Source of the DNA: Paenibacillus tyrphae
GTDB lineage: Bacteria > Bacillota > Bacilli > Paenibacillales > NBRC-103111
Assembly (NCBI RefSeq): GCF_027925525.1
Contig: NZ_BSDJ01000020.1
Coordinates: 52,789 to 116,788, forward strand
Direction: 5' to 3'
Length of the DNA stretch: 64,000 bases
Shown piece after piece: positions 25,801 through 34,469 of this stretch. The notes beneath the pieces are model-generated. The model was not told where the DNA came from. It saw nothing but the letters and a program-made list of their open reading frames with translations, and searched no databases. Both the position numbers and the translations under genes were made by a program. Position 1 is the first letter of the stretch. Each line of letters starts with the position of its first letter.

Positions 25801-27309
25801 CTTCAGCGTCTTGCGGACATCGGCTGCCATAGATTCGCCGCTCGTCAGCGTACGGACGACCGTCCCGCCGGACAAAATGTCCACGGTGGCGACGCTTGCG
25901 GTATCAGGCGTGAAGGCCAACAGGGAGTAATCATTCGCTCCTGGCGTCACGTTGGGGGTAATGAGGTCAGGGAATGCTTCAAGCCGCTGCGTTTTGATTT
26001 TGAGCGGAGGGCCGTAGCTTGTCGTCTGGCCCGAAGGGGGAATGGCCTTGATCCGAACGTAGGAGACGCCTTCCGGTAAGTCGACCGGAATCCGGTAAGC
26101 GATACCCAAAATATCGTCAAAGGTCGTGACGCCGCTGGCGAAATTCGGATCGGCGCTGATCTGCAAGCTGTACTTGGCTACGTTAGGCTGGTTCATCCAA
26201 CTGATGACCGGTCTGCCGTTCCAGTTCGAGAATTTCGGCTTCATCACCGAATCCGGCTCCAGCCGTTCCGCCACCATTTGAGCCAGGTCCCACCATACCG
26301 TTCCGGCGGCGCCTCTGATTATCAGCTCGACCTTCAGCTTCGCGGCGCCGGACGGTGGCTTGAATTTCAGATCGAGCCGTCCCCACATATTGGAGCCGTT
26401 GTTTCCTTTTACGTAGACGGGAAACCCGGTCTCCGCATCGGCGGCGTCGAAGAATGATACTTTCGCCAGTACCCCGTCCGTATAGGCCGTAGTCAGCTCC
26501 ACATTGTCCGTCCGGTAATAGACCGAAAAACGGGCTCCGTCCGCATAAGCCGGATCGACCGGAAAAGTCTGGCTGAGCACGGATTGGCTCTGAGAGCTGG
26601 CGTTCACCACTTTCAAGGAACGGTTCCAGTTGTAGGTGTGCACGGTTTCCGCACTGACACTGCCGCCTCCGCTAAAGCTCCAATAATCCGGAACACCGTC
26701 CGCATTGGAGTCGTTCTCGAAATCGCCGTTGTTCAGCTGGACTACAGGCTGTAGCCGGACGTCATCCCACCAGATCGTTCCGCTCGCATTCGTGAGCGCC
26801 AAGCTGATATCTACCTTCGTCGCTCCCGTTGGGACGGTGACCATTTTCTCCAGCACCGTCCAATCCGAGTCGTTCTTGTTCCCCCGCACGATCGTGTCCG
26901 TCCCGCGGGTCTGGCCGGAGTTATTGTAAAAATGAATCACGATCGTAGCTCCCTTATCAAGCGAGACGAGCCCGGCGGTTTTGTGAGCTGCACTTACCTT
27001 GTAGCCCAGGTTGCCTTGCGCCGGCAGTACGTACGTTTGCTTAATGCTCCCGGAATCCGAAGCTGACGTTCCGGTCATTTTGACCGACTTCAGCCCGTCG
27101 CTGGCCGACGACGGGTCCAAACCGATCGTCGGAGTGCCTGACGTAACAACCTTGGACCATCCGTCCGGCATTCCGTCGTTATTACTGGACGTTTCAAAGC
27201 TGGGGTTCAAAAGAAGATTGTTTGCAAACGCTTTCTTTTCTGGTGCGATAAAAAAGAGTGCGATTATCATAGACAAAGCGACGATCAATGAAATTGGACC
27301 TTTGCGCAT
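22870..27309 (-). CDS. Secreted multidomain protein, putative polysaccharide lyase of unrecognised family
   Basis: A 1479-residue exported protein. It has a signal peptide (about residues 1-30, ending KKAFAN), two carbohydrate-binding beta-sandwich modules of CBM4/9 type (about 31-185 and 190-345, each with a TxWWDxxxL strand), a fibronectin-like module, a FlgD-type Ig module (about 455-540, LKWDGKDNGGSYVANGAYTARL), an alpha/alpha-toroid region (about 550-840), a long beta-sandwich region (about 840-1260) and a C-terminal DNRLRE/CBM96-like module (IADAYVRSGAYAGANFGG... YLKFDLS). Toroid plus beta-sandwich is the fold order of PL8, PL12 and PL15-type lyases, but I recognise no family-specific catalytic motif, so the lyase call is an inference supported by the adjacent GH105 gene. 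The DNRLRE module is interrupted by a nonapeptide repeat. The ATG at 27309 follows GAGGTGA. An in-frame GTG lies four codons earlier. Confidence 0.68.
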   Translation of the reverse strand: MRKGPISLIVALSMIIALFFIAPEKKAFANNLLLNPSFETSSNNDGMPDGWSKVVTSGTPTIGLDPSSASDGLKSVKMTGTSASDSGSIKQTYVLPAQGNLGYKVSAAHKTAGLVSLDKGATIVIHFYNNSGQTRGTDTIVRGNKNDSDWTVLEKMVTVPTGATKVDISLALTNASGTIWWDDVRLQPVVQLNNGDFENDSNADGVPDYWSFSGGGSVSAETVHTYNWNRSLKVVNASSQSQSVLSQTFPVDPAYADGARFSVYYRTDNVELTTAYTDGVLAKVSFFDAADAETGFPVYVKGNNGSNMWGRLDLKFKPPSGAAKLKVELIIRGAAGTVWWDLAQMVAERLEPDSVMKPKFSNWNGRPVISWMNQPNVAKYSLQISADPNFASGVTTFDDILGIAYRIPVDLPEGVSYVRIKAIPPSGQTTSYGPPLKIKTQRLEAFPDLITPNVTPGANDYSLLAFTPDTASVATVDILSGGTVVRTLTSGESMAADVRKTLKWDGKDNGGSYVANGAYTARLTLNVNGTNYVSQAPIQVDNNDLSGYIGLENNKNWSNFYKDQMELTAIHAMGQIDPATGRDVTIPTDNYTDGTHSSASAAFLLANAYYEPGSSLYQSASALELAVKAMDFVLSREISSTGSWTKERDLDENIDRFLAVDLIQAYDLLKNEPLIPQAKRDAWRSLIARAAQYQMNTYPLSASYGDYPNQDQNYVAVLGMAGALLGNSSMIAEAKNVLKKQFNDIGVNGGALYIYGGNPVPLYQKHVSEWYLYYKYTRDPEYVVDLIAKTKEYYPLAFSRNGQSEYGTSGELKQAWLTSELPSGVDAVTAITGDGRNKMSGNVIKEFYIRPYWDGATSLSVTTFTAQTRDANINHIAPVTVPDYNVVKDEDIKGIRARWGTFDVALSNNKNSPTLATASLNKFDDKYLIRDSYLANVYMESNKGEIRNPRQYTWSYFMPPLDANSRGPAYQSGAVGKRVLAGDKLGVQYTKFIPVSGYTWLYTSDNTAANDWISRQTWITFKNRLIAMNSMSLRDTVTAVNSGKSHFVRSRFMFGPMNGTLSTVLDSNQNDLYGSFNQMGFWIQKQGSANWEFSTNIQHSFEPGTIFARHGQGIAIQKKKGTGGSVAWGPYATDPDKRMSYNAVFFPLENQTSGKAWHDSASNNVSFDMASGNVYTAKINADDGTKNVYFVASNQDTVTQATYMPVTLPNGKYTLNKYTNDTGVAASSTEIEVTNGSYSISDQLGEESVYVYEFLFVSDINIGSKLYPIADAYVRSGAYAGANFGGDPRLVIKTSTGDGDRRSYLKFDLSSLLLPSNPAGLIGSIYSPTFTGQTYHPNVTGGVYQPSVTGSVYLPNVTGNVYQNSVTGAVYSAKLGLYMGVIEGAPVSTLTANVYAVDNDAWTEYGINFNNKPPAGALLGSMDLNAVSAYREIDVTAYVLSQLAGDKTASFVVINPKSLYTEGSSRQGANKPYLLIERR
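23198..23359. repeat. 27-base in-frame tandem repeat inside the CBM96-like module
   Basis: Six consecutive 27-base units (23198, 23225, 23252, 23279, 23306 and 23333 as unit starts) encode, on the minus strand, the nonapeptide pattern x-P-x-V-T-G-x-V-Y: SPTFTGQTY, HPNVTGGVY, QPSVTGSVY, LPNVTGNVY and QNSVTGAVY, preceded by one degenerate copy. Codons differ between units, so the array is not a very recent expansion and the peptide is under selection. Confidence 0.85.
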
Positions 27310-27480
27310 AGGTTGTATCACCTCATCTTGGTCGTGTCATACCACAGAAGTCAACGAAACATATCGACCAACCAACCCACAAACCGACAAAAATCGACAA
27401 ATTCAATTCATGCCCAACCCAATCGACGGGCGGGCGCCCCTCCTAAACAACGCACCAAGCAAACTTATCCGGCGGACGAC

Positions 27481-29664
27481 TCAAGCTTCACCTCCATTCT
27501 TCTCTTCTTGCATCCACTCCTGAAGCCGGATGACCTCTACCCCTGCGAGCAAAACAATTCCAATTCCATGCGTATCGTTAAGCAGCGGCAGAAGCTCGCG
27601 CTTGTAATAGTCGGGATTAAACGAATACCAAGAGCCACGGCAAACGCCGTGCACATTGCCTTGCTTGTCGATCGCCAGGCGTTCCAGACCCTCCCATGCC
27701 CGGATGGCCGCATCGACGGGTGCATCTTCAAAGTCCAGCCAGCCGAAACGAATACCTCTGGACAGCGCATAGACGAACATCGCCGTGCAGGAGGTTTCCT
27801 CGTACGACTCCGGGTCTGTCAGCACTTGATGCCACAATCCGCTATCGCCCTGACACTGCAGGATTCCTTCGCAAAGCGTCCGGAATAAACGGATTAACTC
27901 CTTACGGTCCGGATGCTCCGTCGGCAGGACGGCCAGCAGCTCGGATAACGAGAACAGCACCCAACCGTTGCCGCGCCCCCACGGAATGTTCGTCGCCGTC
28001 CCGTAGGCGAAGTCGTATACGTGGGACATCAGTTTGCATTCGGGCAGAAACAAATAACGTTCGAACCGCAAAAATTGCTTCGCGGCATCGTCCATATAGC
28101 TCATCTTCCCGGTAAGCAAAGCATACCGGCAAAGAAACGGAACGCTCATATACAAATCGTCCGCCCAAAGATTCTCCGAATCCGAAAACACGCGGTATAA
28201 CGTACCGTCTGGCAGACGGCTCTGTCCCTCGGCGATATAATCGGCAATCCATTCCGCACACTCCTGCGCCCCTTGCAAGGCGCCTTCCTTTCCCGCCTCC
28301 AGCATGACGGAACCGAAGGACCCGCAATCGTCGAGCATGTCGATCTTCGACAGCTGATGGTTGATGCCCGGCAGGCCGTAACGCTCCTTGTCCCATACCG
28401 TATAGGCGGCCATGGACGAGCAGGCCTCGATATGGCGTCTCGCGTAAGCGATCAAATCAGCGCGCCCGAGCGTTCTTCCGGTTTGCAGCAGCCCGTACAA
28501 CGTAACTCCGAGCGGATAGTTCCATTTGGCAAACAATGCGTTCTCCAGACTCGGGCGTACCCACGTTTCCGGTTGATCGACCCGCCAATACACCGGACCT
28601 CCGGCGGATTCGAACAAGCCGTTCAGCGTCGGCTGCTTGAGCACGGTCGGCGTCTCGGCTGACGAAAATGGGCCAAGGTACATCCACGCGTCGGGCATCC
28701 CTCGCGCCGCCTCACCCGGCAGCCACTCCATCCGTTCCTCTCCGTGCCACACTTCGGCACGGAAGCCCCAGTCCCGGGCTCCGCAGAAGCTCTGGACCAC
28801 GACGCTGTGCACGCCGTACTTGGCTTGCAGCGGGACCTGAAATACGCCAGCCGTGTCGGAAGCGTAAACCAGCTTGCCCCCAACCGAGACGCGGATTTTC
28901 CCCTCGCTGCTTCCCTTGAGCGTATAGTCGGCCGTTCCCTTCCGCTTCAGCCGGACCTTCGCCCAGCCTACGGCGTAATGACCGGCTTGAAGGCCATACA
29001 GCCGGTGCAGCTGTCCGACCGCCAGCTGTTCGTCGCTCCACCGGCGGAGCGGCAGCCATTCGGCTCCGCTGCCGATCTCGGACCAGCCCTCCCCGGGCAG
29101 CTCCGTCAGCGTTCCGCGAAGCGGCTTCGTGTAGATCCAGCCCATCTGCCCGCTACGCTCGTTGCCCGGCGCCAAGAAGGCCAAATACTGCCACTTGGCC
29201 GATACCGTGCCGAACTCGCCGCCGAAGCCCGAAGCCCGCTTGGTGAATTGGACGGCAAAATGCGACCAGCCCCGCTTGAGACGCACTTCGAAATCGTCTG
29301 CCCGCTGCTTGCGGATTTCCACCTCGCTCGTCGAACGGTATGCCGGCTGCCCGTTGATATAAACGACCGCCGGACAGCGGCAGTTCAGTCTCAGGCGGAC
29401 GGTCGTCGAACGGTCCGACCAAACCTTGGCGCAAGCATACACGCTCTCGCCGTCCTTCGCTTCGGGAAACCGTTCGCCAAAGTCAAAATCGAAATAATAG
29501 CTGTCCGTCCCGCGGATACCATCCCCTTGAAACGTCCGGAACATAAACGGGTACGGCGGATGCTCTCCAACGTAACGGCCCGCGATACGAAGCAGCGTGC
29601 TTTCCAGATTCGGACGGGACAAATCGGCCGCCCCGCCCTCCTTCTCTTGCATCGGTTCTTTCAT
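27481..29664 (-). CDS. GH105/GH88-type unsaturated glucuronyl or galacturonyl hydrolase with long N-terminal extension
   Basis: 727 residues. The C-terminal half (about 370-720) is an alpha/alpha-barrel of the YteR/GH88 type: ENLWADDLYMSVPFLCRY with the catalytic Asp (502/503), WGRGNGWVLFSLSELL and SGLWHQVLTDPESYEETSCTAMFVYALSRGIR. These enzymes hydrate the 4,5-unsaturated uronic acid left by polysaccharide lyases. The first 350 residues are extra compared with typical 350-380-residue enzymes and look like beta-sandwich modules (VYINGQPAYRS, GKIRVSVGGKLVYAS). There is no signal peptide, so it is cytoplasmic and acts on imported oligosaccharides. AAGGAGG precedes the ATG. It starts 14 bases after the upstream permease gene. 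Confidence 0.85.
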   Translation of the reverse strand: MKEPMQEKEGGAADLSRPNLESTLLRIAGRYVGEHPPYPFMFRTFQGDGIRGTDSYYFDFDFGERFPEAKDGESVYACAKVWSDRSTTVRLRLNCRCPAVVYINGQPAYRSTSEVEIRKQRADDFEVRLKRGWSHFAVQFTKRASGFGGEFGTVSAKWQYLAFLAPGNERSGQMGWIYTKPLRGTLTELPGEGWSEIGSGAEWLPLRRWSDEQLAVGQLHRLYGLQAGHYAVGWAKVRLKRKGTADYTLKGSSEGKIRVSVGGKLVYASDTAGVFQVPLQAKYGVHSVVVQSFCGARDWGFRAEVWHGEERMEWLPGEAARGMPDAWMYLGPFSSAETPTVLKQPTLNGLFESAGGPVYWRVDQPETWVRPSLENALFAKWNYPLGVTLYGLLQTGRTLGRADLIAYARRHIEACSSMAAYTVWDKERYGLPGINHQLSKIDMLDDCGSFGSVMLEAGKEGALQGAQECAEWIADYIAEGQSRLPDGTLYRVFSDSENLWADDLYMSVPFLCRYALLTGKMSYMDDAAKQFLRFERYLFLPECKLMSHVYDFAYGTATNIPWGRGNGWVLFSLSELLAVLPTEHPDRKELIRLFRTLCEGILQCQGDSGLWHQVLTDPESYEETSCTAMFVYALSRGIRFGWLDFEDAPVDAAIRAWEGLERLAIDKQGNVHGVCRGSWYSFNPDYYKRELLPLLNDTHGIGIVLLAGVEVIRLQEWMQEEKNGGEA

Positions 29665-29678
29665 CCGAACAAGCCTCC

Positions 29679-30509
29679 TTAGATTTTAATGGCGCCGGAG
29701 GTCAAGCCTTGAACAAACTGCTTCATGCCGAAGATGAACAGCAGCAGCAGTGGAATGCTCGCAATTGCATACCCGGCCATCAATTGGCCGTAATCCCCGG
29801 GATAGCTGGAGGTAAGGAACGCCAGCCCGACGGTCAAGGGCCGTTTGGCCGGCGTCGTCAACGTCACGAGCGGCCAAATGTAATTGTTCCATTCGGCAAT
29901 GAACACGTTGATCATGAGCAGAGCGATCATCGGCCGGAGTAGGGGGACGGCGATCAGCATGAAGGTTTGCCCCTCGCCGGCCCCGTCAATTTTGGCGCAG
30001 TCGAACAACTCCTGCGGCTGCTGCTGGACGAAGGTGCGTACGACGAACACCCAGAACGGCAGCGCGCCGGAGGCGCCGAACAAGATCACCGCCCAACAGG
30101 TGTCCAGCAGCCCCAGCTTCCAAGCAAGTACGAAGGAAGGAACCAGGTTCAGAACGCCCGGGAGGAACAGCTTGGCGAAGATGACCCAGAACATCGGCTC
30201 CTTCCCACGGAACGTCAGCCTTCCGAACGCATACCCGGCCATGGCCGCCGTGACAACGGCCAGCAGCGCCGTGCCTCCCGAGATGATAAGACTGTTCCAC
30301 ACCATCGGGCTGACGCGTTTCCAAGCAACGGCGTAATTTTCAAAATGAAATGGCGGCTTGATCTCGAAAAAGCCGTAGATGATTTGGCCGACATCCTTGA
30401 TCGACATTTGCAGCATGATAAAAAACGGATAGAAGACGAACAAACACGTGACAATGAGAAACAGATGCTTGCCGGCCTCTGCGGCGCTGAATTTCGATTT
30501 GAATGTCAT
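29679..30509 (-). CDS. Carbohydrate ABC transporter permease (LplC/YtcP type)
   Basis: About 276 residues with six transmembrane helices and the EAA-like loop ELFDCAKIDGAGEGQTFMLIAVPLLRP that contacts the ATPase. It forms the membrane channel with the preceding permease. Two starts are possible: a GTG at 30521 overlapping the upstream stop as GTGA, or the ATG at 30509 with GAGG six bases before it, which I prefer. No ATPase is encoded nearby. Transporters of this class share a housekeeping MsmX-type ATPase. Confidence 0.92.
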   Translation of the reverse strand: MTFKSKFSAAEAGKHLFLIVTCLFVFYPFFIMLQMSIKDVGQIIYGFFEIKPPFHFENYAVAWKRVSPMVWNSLIISGGTALLAVVTAAMAGYAFGRLTFRGKEPMFWVIFAKLFLPGVLNLVPSFVLAWKLGLLDTCWAVILFGASGALPFWVFVVRTFVQQQPQELFDCAKIDGAGEGQTFMLIAVPLLRPMIALLMINVFIAEWNNYIWPLVTLTTPAKRPLTVGLAFLTSSYPGDYGQLMAGYAIASIPLLLLFIFGMKQFVQGLTSGAIKI

Positions 30510-30517
30510 AAGTGGCC

Positions 30518-31447
30518 TCACTCACTTTTAATGAACTTCATCGTCGCTATCGAAATGAGCAGCGCGATGATAAACAGCAGCAGCCCGACCGCCGACGCAT
30601 AACCGAACTCCGTATTGCCCCCGAACGCCCTTTGGTACATGTACAGCCCCGGAACGAGCGTGGAATAGCCGGGGCCTCCTCCGGTTAAGACAAGCTGCGT
30701 GCCGTAGCCGGTGATCGTACCGGAAATAGCGCCGATCAGGTTCAATTTGAACTGGCCCTTGAGCAGCGGCAGCTCGATCTTCAACGCTTGGGCGACCGGA
30801 CCGACGCCGTCCATCTTGGCCGCATCCCAGATCGAGCCATCCACGCTCTGCAAGCCTCCGAGATAGATGAGGGCGGCTATGGTGCCGATCCAGGGGAAGC
30901 CCATGAAGATTAAACACCATAACGCGAGGTTCGGGTCCCCGAGCCACAGCTGTTTATATTGCTCCAGTCCGAGAATGGCGAGCAATTGGTTGAAGAAACC
31001 GAACTGCGGATTGTACATAAACTGCCACAGCAGCAGCGTCACCAGCCCGGGAACGACCATCGGCAAGCAAAACAGAATCCGGTAGACGTACTGCGAAGCG
31101 ACGCTGCGGAGGCGGAACAGCACGATGCAGGCCGCCAGCGTCGGGATCATCAGCACGATATGGAACACTAACAGGATCGCCATATTGCGAACCGAAATCC
31201 AAAAGACGGAATCCGCGACGATTTCCACAAAGTTATCGAAGCCGACGAACTTCTCCAGCGTCGCCCCGTCCCAGCGGTAGAACGCATGGTACATCCCGTC
31301 CAGAATCGGATAGTAATCGAACAACAGAGTCATGAGGAAAGCGGGCAATACGAAGAGATACGCGATGCGCCACGATTTGCCGAGAGCCGAGCTGCGCACT
31401 TTGCTCTGCCGAAGGCTAGCCCCGGTGACGCGAAGAGGATCGTTCAT
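30518..31447 (-). CDS. Carbohydrate ABC transporter permease (LplB/YtcQ-partner type)
   Basis: 309 residues, six transmembrane helices, with the EAA-like loop GSIWDAAKMDGVGPVAQALKIELPLLKG. The N-terminal cytoplasmic tail is followed by a first helix in WRIAYLFVLPAFLMTLLFDYYP. It pairs with the next permease. It lies 23 bases after the solute-binding-protein gene and its stop overlaps the next gene, so all are co-transcribed. Confidence 0.92.
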   Translation of the reverse strand: MNDPLRVTGASLRQSKVRSSALGKSWRIAYLFVLPAFLMTLLFDYYPILDGMYHAFYRWDGATLEKFVGFDNFVEIVADSVFWISVRNMAILLVFHIVLMIPTLAACIVLFRLRSVASQYVYRILFCLPMVVPGLVTLLLWQFMYNPQFGFFNQLLAILGLEQYKQLWLGDPNLALWCLIFMGFPWIGTIAALIYLGGLQSVDGSIWDAAKMDGVGPVAQALKIELPLLKGQFKLNLIGAISGTITGYGTQLVLTGGGPGYSTLVPGLYMYQRAFGGNTEFGYASAVGLLLFIIALLISIATMKFIKSE

Positions 31448-31470
31448 GTCTCTCCCTCATTTCCAAAGCC

Positions 31471-33120
31471 TTATTTTAATGCGGGCTCCGCATATTGCTT
31501 ATAAAGCTCCAACTGAAGCTTCATCGTCTCCAGCGACTTTTTCTTCGTATCGATCAAAATTTGCGCCGCCTTGGCTGATTCCAGCTCGGCAATCTGCTTC
31601 TCGACGGCAGCCATCGCATTCGGCAACCCGATCTTCTCGTCCAACTGGTCCTTCGCCTTTTTCGTCGTCGACTTTCTCGTACTTTCCTCCAGCAGCGTCA
31701 AGTACTGTTCCTTATCGATCTTGCCGGTGTAAAATTGCTGCGAAGCCGCCACGCGGACCGTAGGCTCGGCTTCCAGGTAGAACGTATTGCCGTTCGGATT
31801 TTTCAGCTTGTTTTTCTCCGTCTCCATAAACGGCTTCATCACCTCGGGAACGTGCACTCCATCTACGGGCGAATTCGTAATCGCCGTATCGACGAATTTG
31901 TTTTGCACTTCCTTGCTGGTCGCAAAATGGAAGAAATCGATCACAACCTTCAGCTTGTCGGGATCTTTCTCCAAATCCTTGTTCAGACCCCAGCCGTACG
32001 TAGCCAGCGTGCTGTTTCCTTTCGGGAACGCTTCTTCGGCAAGCGGGGACGTCTCCTTCGTAATGACCGGGAACGGCATCACATCCCAGGCGAAATCCTT
32101 GATGTTCTCCTTGTAGTAGCCATAGTTCCAGTTGCCGTCCAGCAGGAAGGCCGCCTTCTGGTACATGAACAGCTGCTGGGCCGCCTGCTCCCCGGCTCCC
32201 GCCCAGCCGTCCTGCCAATACTGGGAAAATTCCTTCACGAGATCGATTTGCGTGTTCAAGATCGGATCTTTGCGGTCAATCTTGCCCGTGAGCGCCGCGA
32301 TGGACCGTTTGGTCGCATACAGCTCCTTGATATTGTCGTACTTGGGGTCGAAGTACTGGCTCGCATAATTTTCGCCGAACTGGTTGCCGGTCCACTGATT
32401 GATCCAGTTCACCCAGCGCTCCTTATCGGCGGCGATCGGCGTAATCCCCGCTTCCTTCAGCTTTTGGCATGCCTCGATAAACTGCTTCCACGTCCGCGGC
32501 ACCTCGGCGACTCCGGCTTTTTTCAGCAAATCCTTGTTGTAAAAAAACGGGCGGTTGTCCGCGAGCCCCGGTCCGCCGTCCACCGGCACGAACGAAATAA
32601 CACCGAAGCGGTTGCTGATTTTCGCCTGCAAAAACGAAGCCTCGCCGCCGACGAACGTATCGATCCATTTTTTTCCTCCCGAGTAAGGGGTCGGCTGGTT
32701 CAGGTACCCTTCCATATGGATAATGTATCCTTGGTTCGTATACTTGTTAATCATATCGCCCGACAGCTGTATGGCGTCGGGGGCGTTATGGGATACAAAC
32801 TGCGTGTCGAGCAGCTTGTCGTATCCGTTATTGGCCAAGGGCTGGTAAATATGCTCGATCTTCACGTTCGGGTGTAGCTTCATGTAATCATTGATCACAT
32901 TATCGTAAGCGGCCTGATAAGGCGGATTTTGCCCTTGCCAATCCATCAGCTTGAGCTCGAATTTTTTGTTGCCCGGTACGGCGCCCGTGTCCCCAGCGTT
33001 CGGCTTTTCGCCCGGAGTCGGCGCGGGCTGCGCGTCGCTGCAGCCGGCTGCGGCAACCGCCAAAGTAACAATAACCGCCGCCTGCCGTAAAAATTTTGTC
33101 TGAGAAGAATGCTTTTTCAT
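31471..33120 (-). CDS. Extracellular solute-binding lipoprotein for oligosaccharides
   Basis: A 549-residue family-1 solute-binding protein. The signal peptide ends in a lipobox with Cys27 (VAAAGCSD), so it is lipidated and anchored outside the membrane. The mature part has the usual two-lobe pattern (DWQGQNPPYQAAYDNVINDYMKLHPNVKIEHIY near the start, GKAAFLLDGNWNYG-like segment in the middle). A charged, helical C-terminus of about 100 residues (residues 450-549) is longer than in many family members. First gene of the transporter operon. AGGGGGT precedes the ATG. A cre box lies in its leader. Confidence 0.92.
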   Translation of the reverse strand: MKKHSSQTKFLRQAAVIVTLAVAAAGCSDAQPAPTPGEKPNAGDTGAVPGNKKFELKLMDWQGQNPPYQAAYDNVINDYMKLHPNVKIEHIYQPLANNGYDKLLDTQFVSHNAPDAIQLSGDMINKYTNQGYIIHMEGYLNQPTPYSGGKKWIDTFVGGEASFLQAKISNRFGVISFVPVDGGPGLADNRPFFYNKDLLKKAGVAEVPRTWKQFIEACQKLKEAGITPIAADKERWVNWINQWTGNQFGENYASQYFDPKYDNIKELYATKRSIAALTGKIDRKDPILNTQIDLVKEFSQYWQDGWAGAGEQAAQQLFMYQKAAFLLDGNWNYGYYKENIKDFAWDVMPFPVITKETSPLAEEAFPKGNSTLATYGWGLNKDLEKDPDKLKVVIDFFHFATSKEVQNKFVDTAITNSPVDGVHVPEVMKPFMETEKNKLKNPNGNTFYLEAEPTVRVAASQQFYTGKIDKEQYLTLLEESTRKSTTKKAKDQLDEKIGLPNAMAAVEKQIAELESAKAAQILIDTKKKSLETMKLQLELYKQYAEPALK

Positions 33121-33155
33121 TCGATTGAATACCCCCTAAACATACTGATGAAAAA

Positions 33156-33170
33156 ATGTAATCGCTTTCT
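33156..33170 (-). promoter_or_regulatory. Catabolite-responsive element (cre) for CcpA
   Basis: ATGTAATCGCTTTCT (plus-strand reading) matches every defined position of the cre consensus WTGNAANCGNWNNCW. It lies 36-50 bases upstream of the solute-binding-protein start and downstream of the predicted promoter, a position at which CcpA blocks elongation or initiation. Confidence 0.82.
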
Positions 33171-33201
33171 CTGCCCGAAACAGTTTACTTACCTTAGATT
33201 T

Positions 33202-33229
33202 AGCATATCTTAATACCATCCCTCTCCAA
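33202..33229 (-). promoter_or_regulatory. Possible promoter of the transporter operon
   Basis: On the minus strand, TTGGAG (33229-33224), a 16-base spacer, and TATGCT (33207-33202). Each hexamer matches 4 of 6 consensus positions. A weak core promoter would fit dependence on an activator such as the divergent YesN-like regulator. Confidence 0.35.
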
Positions 33230-33395
33230 AAGAGGAAGATTATTCTGTTTAGTGTATAATACTACGATCGGCACGGGGAATATTTCTTCCTAAAATGGAT
33301 AAATCTAAGATTTTCGAGTTTCACCACTTTCCATAAGAGGGATCAAATAGTATACTCTCCTTGGAAAAGGATCTTATTGGACGGAGGTAGTCGCT

Positions 33396-34469
33396 ATGCT
33401 GAAAGTATTGATTGTGGACGATAAGCCTGTCGTATGCAGCGGCCTGAGACGAATGATTCCGTGGACACAGCTCGGCGCCGAACTTATAGGGGAATGCAGC
33501 AACGGACAAGAAGCGCTCGAATCGGCTCTTGAACATCGGCCCGGCCTTATCATTACGGATATCCGTATGCCCGTGATGAACGGACTGGAACTTTGCAAGC
33601 GTTTACACGAACAATTGCCCGATACGGCCATCATTATTTTAAGCGCGTTCCACGACTTCTCTTATGCGCAGACGGCCATTCGTTACGGGGTCACCGATTA
33701 CGTGCTTAAGCCGATCGATAAACCCAAAATCGAGCAGTTGATCCATAAAATCGCCCAAGTGGCGCAAAGCTGCCAAATCCGCGAGCTGTATTACCGTCTG
33801 CTGTACGATGCAAATTTGAAGGAACAGTGGGCCGCCGGTATCAAACGAGGGGATATGTCCATGATCCAAGAGCAATTTGAGAGCATGTTCACCGAGTATC
33901 CGATGGTTACTTACGACGTCATTAAGGATATTTGCTCGAAGCTGCTCGCCATCTGGCTCGAAGCCTCGCGCGAAGCCGGACTGCCTTGGGGGCATGCGGG
34001 CCTGTCGCAGGAGCAGGCATGGCGGCAGCTTGTTACCGCCAACTCGAAGGAAGATATGCGCGAGTGCGTAAGACAGTGGTTTCATGGGGTGACGGAGTGG
34101 GTGCACGAGCGCAAAAACAAACGCAGCGAGGTCGTCGTCGAATGCCTTAAAAACATCATCCGGCAAAAATATCAGGACCCGGCCTTAACCATCTATTCCA
34201 TTGCGAGCGAGCTGAAGCTGTCTCCAAACTATATCAGCGTCATTTTCCGGCAGTGGACGGGAGAAAATATCAGCACATACCTCACCCGGCTGCGGATGGA
34301 GCATTCGCGCCATCTGCTGAAGGACCCTGCCGCTTCGATCCAGGAGGTAGCCAAACACGTTGGGTATGTGGACCCCCATTATTTCACCAAAGTGTTCAAG
34401 AAAAACGAGGGATTGACGCCTTCGCAGTACCGGAATCTCGCGCTTCATCCGGGAAGTGCTTCCGTATGA
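33396..34469 (+). CDS. YesN-type response regulator (receiver plus AraC DNA-binding domain)
   Basis: 357 residues. The receiver domain (1-120) has acidic residues in VLIVDDKP, the phospho-acceptor Asp in IITDIRMPVMNG and Lys in VLKPIDKP. The C-terminal AraC domain (about 255-350) has ALTIYSIASELKLSPNYISVIFRQWTGENISTYLTRLRMEHSR and VAKHVGYVDPHYFTKVFKKNEGLTPSQYR. It is the partner of the following histidine kinase (4-base ATGA overlap). In Paenibacillus such pairs sense extracellular oligosaccharides and activate the neighbouring transporter and hydrolase genes, here the divergent operon. Confidence 0.93.
   Translation: MLKVLIVDDKPVVCSGLRRMIPWTQLGAELIGECSNGQEALESALEHRPGLIITDIRMPVMNGLELCKRLHEQLPDTAIIILSAFHDFSYAQTAIRYGVTDYVLKPIDKPKIEQLIHKIAQVAQSCQIRELYYRLLYDANLKEQWAAGIKRGDMSMIQEQFESMFTEYPMVTYDVIKDICSKLLAIWLEASREAGLPWGHAGLSQEQAWRQLVTANSKEDMRECVRQWFHGVTEWVHERKNKRSEVVVECLKNIIRQKYQDPALTIYSIASELKLSPNYISVIFRQWTGENISTYLTRLRMEHSRHLLKDPAASIQEVAKHVGYVDPHYFTKVFKKNEGLTPSQYRNLALHPGSASV

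Noticed and set aside
27322..27480. GT-rich spacer between the GH105 gene and the large secreted protein gene, considered as a separate promoter or RNA element
   Set aside because: It has a skewed composition (runs of GTTGG-like repeats on the minus strand), but I found neither a promoter with proper spacing nor a stable conserved fold.
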